Of a DNA stretch of 8,079 nt, positions 4,259-8,079 are shown in pieces. This DNA comes from Chloroflexota bacterium (GTDB taxonomy: Bacteria; Chloroflexota; Dehalococcoidia; Dehalococcoidales; UBA2162): assembly GCA_016202555.1 (NCBI GenBank), contig JACQOL010000065.1, forward strand, positions 1 to 8,079. Reading direction: 5' to 3'. The position numbers and the translations under genes are program-made. The notes below the pieces were generated by a model that saw only the letters and a program-made list of their open reading frames with translations, ran no database searches and was not told where the DNA came from. Each line of letters begins with the position of its first letter. Within the stretch, counting starts at the first letter, position 1.

Positions 4259-6664
4259 CTAACTACGCAGTATCGCCTCAAGCTCTTGGGACAGCCTGTC
4301 CAGGATTTGCTGCTGGACTTCGCTAACCTCATTATCAGTCAAGGTATGAGCCGGGGATTGGAAGGTAATCCGGTAAGCCAAAGATTTCTTACCCAGGGGA
4401 ACCTGGTCACCGGAATAGACATCAAATAGCCTGACCTGCTCCACCAGAAGGAAGCTTTTAATAATATCCAGGACTTGTTGGTGGGTTATACCGGTATCAA
4501 CCACCAGGGCCATATCCCTGACCACGGAAGGAAATCGGGGTATCGGCTGGAACATTTTATGTCTGATAGCAAATGGCAGGAGTGCTGGCAGGTCAATTTC
4601 AAAAAGGTAGACAGCCCCGGTAATCTCAAAATTCTCCAGCACCTTAGGGTGTATCTCACCGACAATCCCCAGTCGGTTACCAGCGATAGCTATCGCCGCC
4701 TGATTAGCTAATTTTAGACCTTCATCCGAACATTCCTCAAAGCTAGCAGCGACACCTAGCTGGCTGAGCAAGCCCTCGACCACTCCCTTCGCCGTAAAGA
4801 AATCGGGCAATTCAGCTTCGCCATACCACGATTTCTCAGTTCCAGAGCCGCTGAGCAGAGCACAAATTACCTCACGCTCATCGGGTAAGTCTTTAGGTCT
4901 GGGCAGGTATACTCTGCCCAGCTCAAAAAGTCGAATCCCGCCCTCTTCACGCCGTCGGTTAGCTGCCAGAGCCGCCAGCAGGTTAGCCCGCAGGTTAGGA
5001 CGGAGATACTCCTGCTCAACACTCATCGGATTAGCCATGCGTAATGGCATTGGTTCAAGAGCTTGGGAACCTGGAGATAGCCTATTAAGCATATCCAGAC
5101 TGGTCAGGGAATAGGTGATTACCTCTTGAAAACCGAAGCCGATAAGGTGCTGCCCAATTTCACGCTTCAGCTTAACCATCGGCTCAGGATTATGCCTGGG
5201 TATCGGCTGGCTGAGCATGGTCATTGGCAGACTGTCATAGCCAGTAATACGAATGACCTCGTCAATTAGGTCAACCGCCAAATTTATATCACTCCGCCAG
5301 TAAGGGGCCGAAACGATAACCTCTACTGCCGAACTGGCGGGCTGACAATCAAAGCCCAGAGCAGTCAATGTACTCACTATCTGCTTACGGCTAAAACCAC
5401 TCCCCAGCAAACGTTTTACCTCACCGGTTGAGAGCGAAATAGATTTTAGCTCCCGTTCACCGGGATAAACATCAATTGTCCCCCTGGCGGTTTGACCACC
5501 ACCCAGCTCGACGAGCAATTGAGTCGCTCGTTTCAGAGCCGGCAACGTCATCTCAGGACTAATGCCCCGCTCAAATCGCATACAGGCTTCACTGGATAAA
5601 TTCAAGGCTCGGCCGGTATAATGAATGCTTGATGGCTTAAAACTGGCTGATTCCAGTAATATTGAGGTCGTCCCTTCAGTTACTTCACTATTGGCGCCAC
5701 CCATCACCCCGGCCACCGCCACTGGCCTCTCGGCATCAGCAATGACCAGCGTATCGGCAGCCAAGACCCGCTCGGCTCCATCCAGGGTAACGATTCTTTC
5801 ACCATCAGTCGCCCGGCGGACAACAATTTTTTTGCCCCTGATTTTATTGTAGTCAAAAGCGTGCAGGGGTTGCCCATACTCCAGCATCACATAGTTGGTC
5901 ACATCAACAATGTTATTTATCGGGCGCATACCACCGGCCAGTAACCGTTGCTGCAACCACCCCGGCGATTCAGCCACCGTCACCCCCGTAATCAGGCTGA
6001 CACAATACCTGGGGCACAGGTCAGGGTCGGTAATGTCTACTGATATTTGCTGCTCTATAGAAGAGGCTGATTCTTCATAAGAAACCTCAGGCAAATGCAA
6101 AGTTTGCCCGGTCAGGACAGCCATCTCCCGAGCGATGCCAATTACGGAAAGGCAATCAGGACGATTGGGCGTTATTTCCAGATTAAGAATAGCATCACCC
6201 AGATAATCAGCCAGCGATGTCCCCACCGGTGCGTCAGCGGGTAAAACCATAATTCCTTCGTGCTTATCTGATATGCCCAGCTCTTTTTCCGAACAAACCA
6301 TACCGCTGGAGATGACACCCCGAATTTTAGCTGTTTTCAAGACGGCGACCTGCCCGCTATGCCCATCGATAAGCTGGGCACCAACACGGGCAAAGGCTAT
6401 CTTATCACCAACTCTAAGGTTAGGCGCCCCACAGACAACAGTTGCCTGCTCGGTACCCAAATCTACAGTGGGCAAAGTAAGGCGGTCAGCATTCGGGTGG
6501 GGATTAACCGCCATTATCTGACCAACAACGACGTTTTCCCAGCTGCCGCCGATAACCTCCACACCCTTGACCTCCAGCCCGGCCATCGTCAGCTTCTCGG
6601 CTAGAGCAGTCGGAGGTATGGTAATATCAACATATTCCTTAAGCCAGTTAAGTGAAACTTTCAT
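4259..6664 (-). CDS. pheT: Phenylalanyl-tRNA synthetase beta subunit
   Basis: PheT is the tRNA-binding and proofreading subunit of the alpha2-beta2 PheRS. The 801-residue length is normal (E. coli 795). The order is: N-terminal MKVSLNWLKEYVDI; the EMAP-like tRNA-binding domain about 42-152 (PHPNADRL, VCGAPN, GMVCSEKELG); the B3/B4 editing module about 210-395 (RPINNIVDVTNYVM, QPLHAFD, AVAGVMGG); B5 about 405-475; the catalytic-like core about 480-690; and the FDX-ACB anticodon-binding domain about 708-800 (PRFPSVVRDMALVVD). Editing-site residues are in place: His268 and Glu338 correspond to E. coli His265 and Glu334. Where E. coli has Thr354 this protein has Ser358, a mild change. The ATG at 6664 follows the pheS stop after one base (TGAAATG), with GAGG inside the pheS end as ribosome binding site, so the pair is translationally coupled and made in step. 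Confidence 0.98.
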   Translation of the reverse strand: MKVSLNWLKEYVDITIPPTALAEKLTMAGLEVKGVEVIGGSWENVVVGQIMAVNPHPNADRLTLPTVDLGTEQATVVCGAPNLRVGDKIAFARVGAQLIDGHSGQVAVLKTAKIRGVISSGMVCSEKELGISDKHEGIMVLPADAPVGTSLADYLGDAILNLEITPNRPDCLSVIGIAREMAVLTGQTLHLPEVSYEESASSIEQQISVDITDPDLCPRYCVSLITGVTVAESPGWLQQRLLAGGMRPINNIVDVTNYVMLEYGQPLHAFDYNKIRGKKIVVRRATDGERIVTLDGAERVLAADTLVIADAERPVAVAGVMGGANSEVTEGTTSILLESASFKPSSIHYTGRALNLSSEACMRFERGISPEMTLPALKRATQLLVELGGGQTARGTIDVYPGERELKSISLSTGEVKRLLGSGFSRKQIVSTLTALGFDCQPASSAVEVIVSAPYWRSDINLAVDLIDEVIRITGYDSLPMTMLSQPIPRHNPEPMVKLKREIGQHLIGFGFQEVITYSLTSLDMLNRLSPGSQALEPMPLRMANPMSVEQEYLRPNLRANLLAALAANRRREEGGIRLFELGRVYLPRPKDLPDEREVICALLSGSGTEKSWYGEAELPDFFTAKGVVEGLLSQLGVAASFEECSDEGLKLANQAAIAIAGNRLGIVGEIHPKVLENFEITGAVYLFEIDLPALLPFAIRHKMFQPIPRFPSVVRDMALVVDTGITHQQVLDIIKSFLLVEQVRLFDVYSGDQVPLGKKSLAYRITFQSPAHTLTDNEVSEVQQQILDRLSQELEAILRS

Positions 6665-6665
6665 T

Positions 6666-7706
6666 TCAAAACTGCCTCAGAAATCTAAGGTCGCTGCCGT
6701 AGAAGAGCCTGACATCGTCAATCCCATAGCGCAGCATGGGCAAGCGGTCAATACCAATACCAAAGGCAAAACTGGTGTAGACTTTCGGGTCAATACCCCC
6801 GCGCTCCAGCACCCTGGGGTGGGTCATCCCGGCACCCAGTATTTCAATCCAGCCACTATTACCACAGAGACGACAGCCCTGACCGGCACAAACGGCACAC
6901 TCAATCGCCATCTCCACACCGGGCTCAACAAAGGGAAAATAGTCACAGCGGAAGCGTACCTTCCTCTCCTCACCAAAGAAACGACGGGCAAATTCGTAAA
7001 GCGTTCCCTTCAGGTCTGCCATCGTAATACGGCTATCTACCACTAGACCGTCAATCTGATGAAACATCGGCACATGAGTAGCATCACTGGCTTCATAGCG
7101 GTAGACTTTACCCGCTGAAATTACCCTGATTGGTGGTTTCAGGGCTTCAACCATTCGAGCACTGACCGAAGTAGTATGCGTTCGCAGTAACATCGGTCTC
7201 TGACCGGCTTCGTTCCGGTAATCCACCCAGAAAGTAGACATATTATCACGGGCCGGGTGTTCTGCAGGGATATTCAGGGCCTCAAAATTATAATAGTCCC
7301 ACTCTACCTCTGGTCCCTCAACTACCTGAAAGCCCATGGCCACAAATATCTGGCATATTTCATGAATTGTCTGCGTTATGGGGTGCAGGCGACCGATTGG
7401 CCAAGGGCGACCGGGCAGGGTAATATCAAGTTGCTCAGTGCCCTTAGATTTTTCTTCCAGCCTGGCAGCCAGACCCGTTTTTGCAGCGCTCAGGGCACTT
7501 TCCAGCTCAGCTTTAAGCTCGTTAGCACGGCCGCCGGCGATTTTTCTTTCTTCCAGAGGTAATGTAGCCAGGCTACGCAGGCTATTGGTTAGCTCACTCT
7601 TCTTACCCAGATAGCGAACCCGCCACGATTCCAGTTCCTCATTATTGTCAACGCCGGCTAGCTCACGGAGTGCCTTTAGTTTTAACTCTTCAAGCTGTTC
7701 TAACAT
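6666..7706 (-). CDS. pheS: Phenylalanyl-tRNA synthetase alpha subunit
   Basis: PheS is the catalytic subunit that activates phenylalanine and charges tRNA-Phe. It has 346 residues. An N-terminal helical coiled coil (about 1-85, [16 protein letters not shown]) precedes the class II core: [20 protein letters not shown] (107-126), [18 protein letters not shown] (130-147), the motif 2 region [12 protein letters not shown] (173-184), [20 protein letters not shown] (201-220) and motif 3 FAFGIGIDR (313-321). Ala314 fits the usual phenylalanine-pocket alanine. A four-cysteine insertion, Cys270, Cys273, Cys278 and Cys281, precedes [16 protein letters not shown]. The THTTSVSAR stretch departs from the common bacterial THTS-(x)-x-Q pattern. 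The ATG at 7706 has no ribosome binding site. The only in-frame codons between it and a TAA inside the -10 box are TTC AAG ACG ACT, so the start is secure. Confidence 0.98.
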   Translation of the reverse strand: MLEQLEELKLKALRELAGVDNNEELESWRVRYLGKKSELTNSLRSLATLPLEERKIAGGRANELKAELESALSAAKTGLAARLEEKSKGTEQLDITLPGRPWPIGRLHPITQTIHEICQIFVAMGFQVVEGPEVEWDYYNFEALNIPAEHPARDNMSTFWVDYRNEAGQRPMLLRTHTTSVSARMVEALKPPIRVISAGKVYRYEASDATHVPMFHQIDGLVVDSRITMADLKGTLYEFARRFFGEERKVRFRCDYFPFVEPGVEMAIECAVCAGQGCRLCGNSGWIEILGAGMTHPRVLERGGIDPKVYTSFAFGIGIDRLPMLRYGIDDVRLFYGSDLRFLRQF

Positions 7707-7717
7707 AGTCGTCTTGA

Positions 7718-7746
7718 ATTATAGGTTATTAGTCAGAAGTGGTCAA
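7718..7746 (-). promoter_or_regulatory. Consensus promoter of pheST giving a leaderless or nearly leaderless mRNA
   Basis: On the minus strand a -35 box TTGACC (7746-7741) and a perfect -10 box TATAAT (7723-7718) are separated by exactly 17 bases. Only 11 bases lie between the -10 box and the pheS ATG, so transcription should begin about 3-6 bases before the start codon. This fits the lack of a Shine-Dalgarno sequence. Such a short leader leaves no room for a T-box, leader peptide or other 5' attenuator on this transcript. Confidence 0.8.
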
Positions 7747-8079
7747 GAAGAATACGTTACGGTCTTTTTAACCCTCACCCCCTTCTCCTCCAAGTCCCAA
7801 TATCTAAGCACTAAATCCTAAAGAAGAGTCCATTTGTTCCATTGAAACAAAAACTAATGCGATTGAGTATGCGAAGCCAGTCTCATAACAGGGGATAATG
7901 AGAGGTAATTGGTCTCCCGAAAACCAAGACATGCTCAAGTCCCGTGATAGTAATGAGTATGCTATTCCCATCAGCGGTATTCAGCCAATACTCCGGGACA
8001 AGAATGCGACGATATAAATCCCTTACTGGATGCTGCGGGGGTTGATTCTGACGAGCCTAGTCTAACGACCTGCGTTACC
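7747..8079. other. Non-coding end of the window with repeat-like fragments and small hairpins
   Basis: I recognise no gene here. A pyrimidine-rich run at 7763-7798 contains ACCCTCACCCCCTTCTCC, and 7790-7822 has an AATATCTAAGCACTAAATCC-type stretch; both resemble common dispersed intergenic repeats. Small stems follow: TCTCAT/ATGAGA (7881-7903), TTGGT/ACCAA (7909-7927) and GTCCCG/CGGGAC (7939-7999, long loop). TGAGTATGC occurs twice, exactly 90 bp apart (7864 and 7954). At the right edge one frame on each strand stays open (plus 7957-8079, 41 codons without a plausible start; minus 8078-7971, 35 codons ending in TGA). The minus one could be the tail of a gene beyond the window, but neither peptide resembles a family I know. 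Confidence 0.5.

Noticed and set aside
6567..7046. A 159-codon plus-strand open frame opposite pheS/pheT
   Set aside because: It is antisense to the clearly conserved pheS and the start of pheT, and its translation has no family features. It is a by-product of codon bias.
7707..8079. T-box riboswitch or attenuator upstream of pheST
   Set aside because: I see no T-box core (TGGNACCGCG-like) on the minus strand, and the promoter at 7718-7746 leaves no leader to hold one.
1..8079. CRISPR array, tRNA or rRNA gene, complete insertion sequence
   Set aside because: There is no regular direct-repeat/spacer pattern, no tRNA-like cloverleaf with a TTCGAATC-type arm, no rRNA signature, and no transposase reading frame on either strand.

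Overview
The window looks like chromosomal housekeeping DNA from a bacterium, most likely a member of the Chloroflexota close to the Dehalococcoidia. That placement is an inference. It rests on four points: the C-terminal end of IspG lies near proS, as I recall for Dehalococcoides; PheS has a four-cysteine insertion I associate with that kind of lineage; ProS is the long bacterial type with an INS editing domain; and the intergenic DNA carries small palindromic repeats of the 'CATTGCGAG...CTCGCAATG' kind that are common in such genomes. No 16S or other decisive marker is present.

Plus-strand half (1-2993): the tail of ispG (isoprenoid synthesis) is followed by a small coiled-coil lipoprotein. 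A 402-bp non-coding stretch with three separate palindromic elements comes next, then a 67-residue TM2-domain membrane protein with a very strong ribosome binding site, and then a complete proS (prolyl-tRNA synthetase) 27 bp downstream. The lipoprotein, repeats and TM2 gene look like an insertion between two genes that are usually closer together.

Minus-strand half (3009-7746): proS converges, with only 15 bp between stops, on an arsM-type arsenite methyltransferase. Upstream of arsM on the same strand is a short, AT-rich gene (about 35% G+C by hand count) for an 87-residue three-helix membrane protein that faintly resembles PQ-loop/SemiSWEET proteins. It has its own near-consensus promoter and a perfect palindrome just after the predicted transcription start. 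Farther upstream is the pheS-pheT pair (phenylalanyl-tRNA synthetase), with one base between the cistrons. pheST has a textbook promoter placed so close to the pheS ATG that the mRNA should be essentially leaderless.

The last 373 bp (7707-8079) hold the pheST promoter, repeat-like fragments and several small hairpins. I recognise no gene there.

I do not see a clear new multi-gene system. The most interesting signals are the leaderless pheST promoter, the AT-rich membrane gene with its private promoter and palindrome, the clustered palindromes between ispG and proS, and unusual cysteine and active-site features in the two tRNA synthetases.
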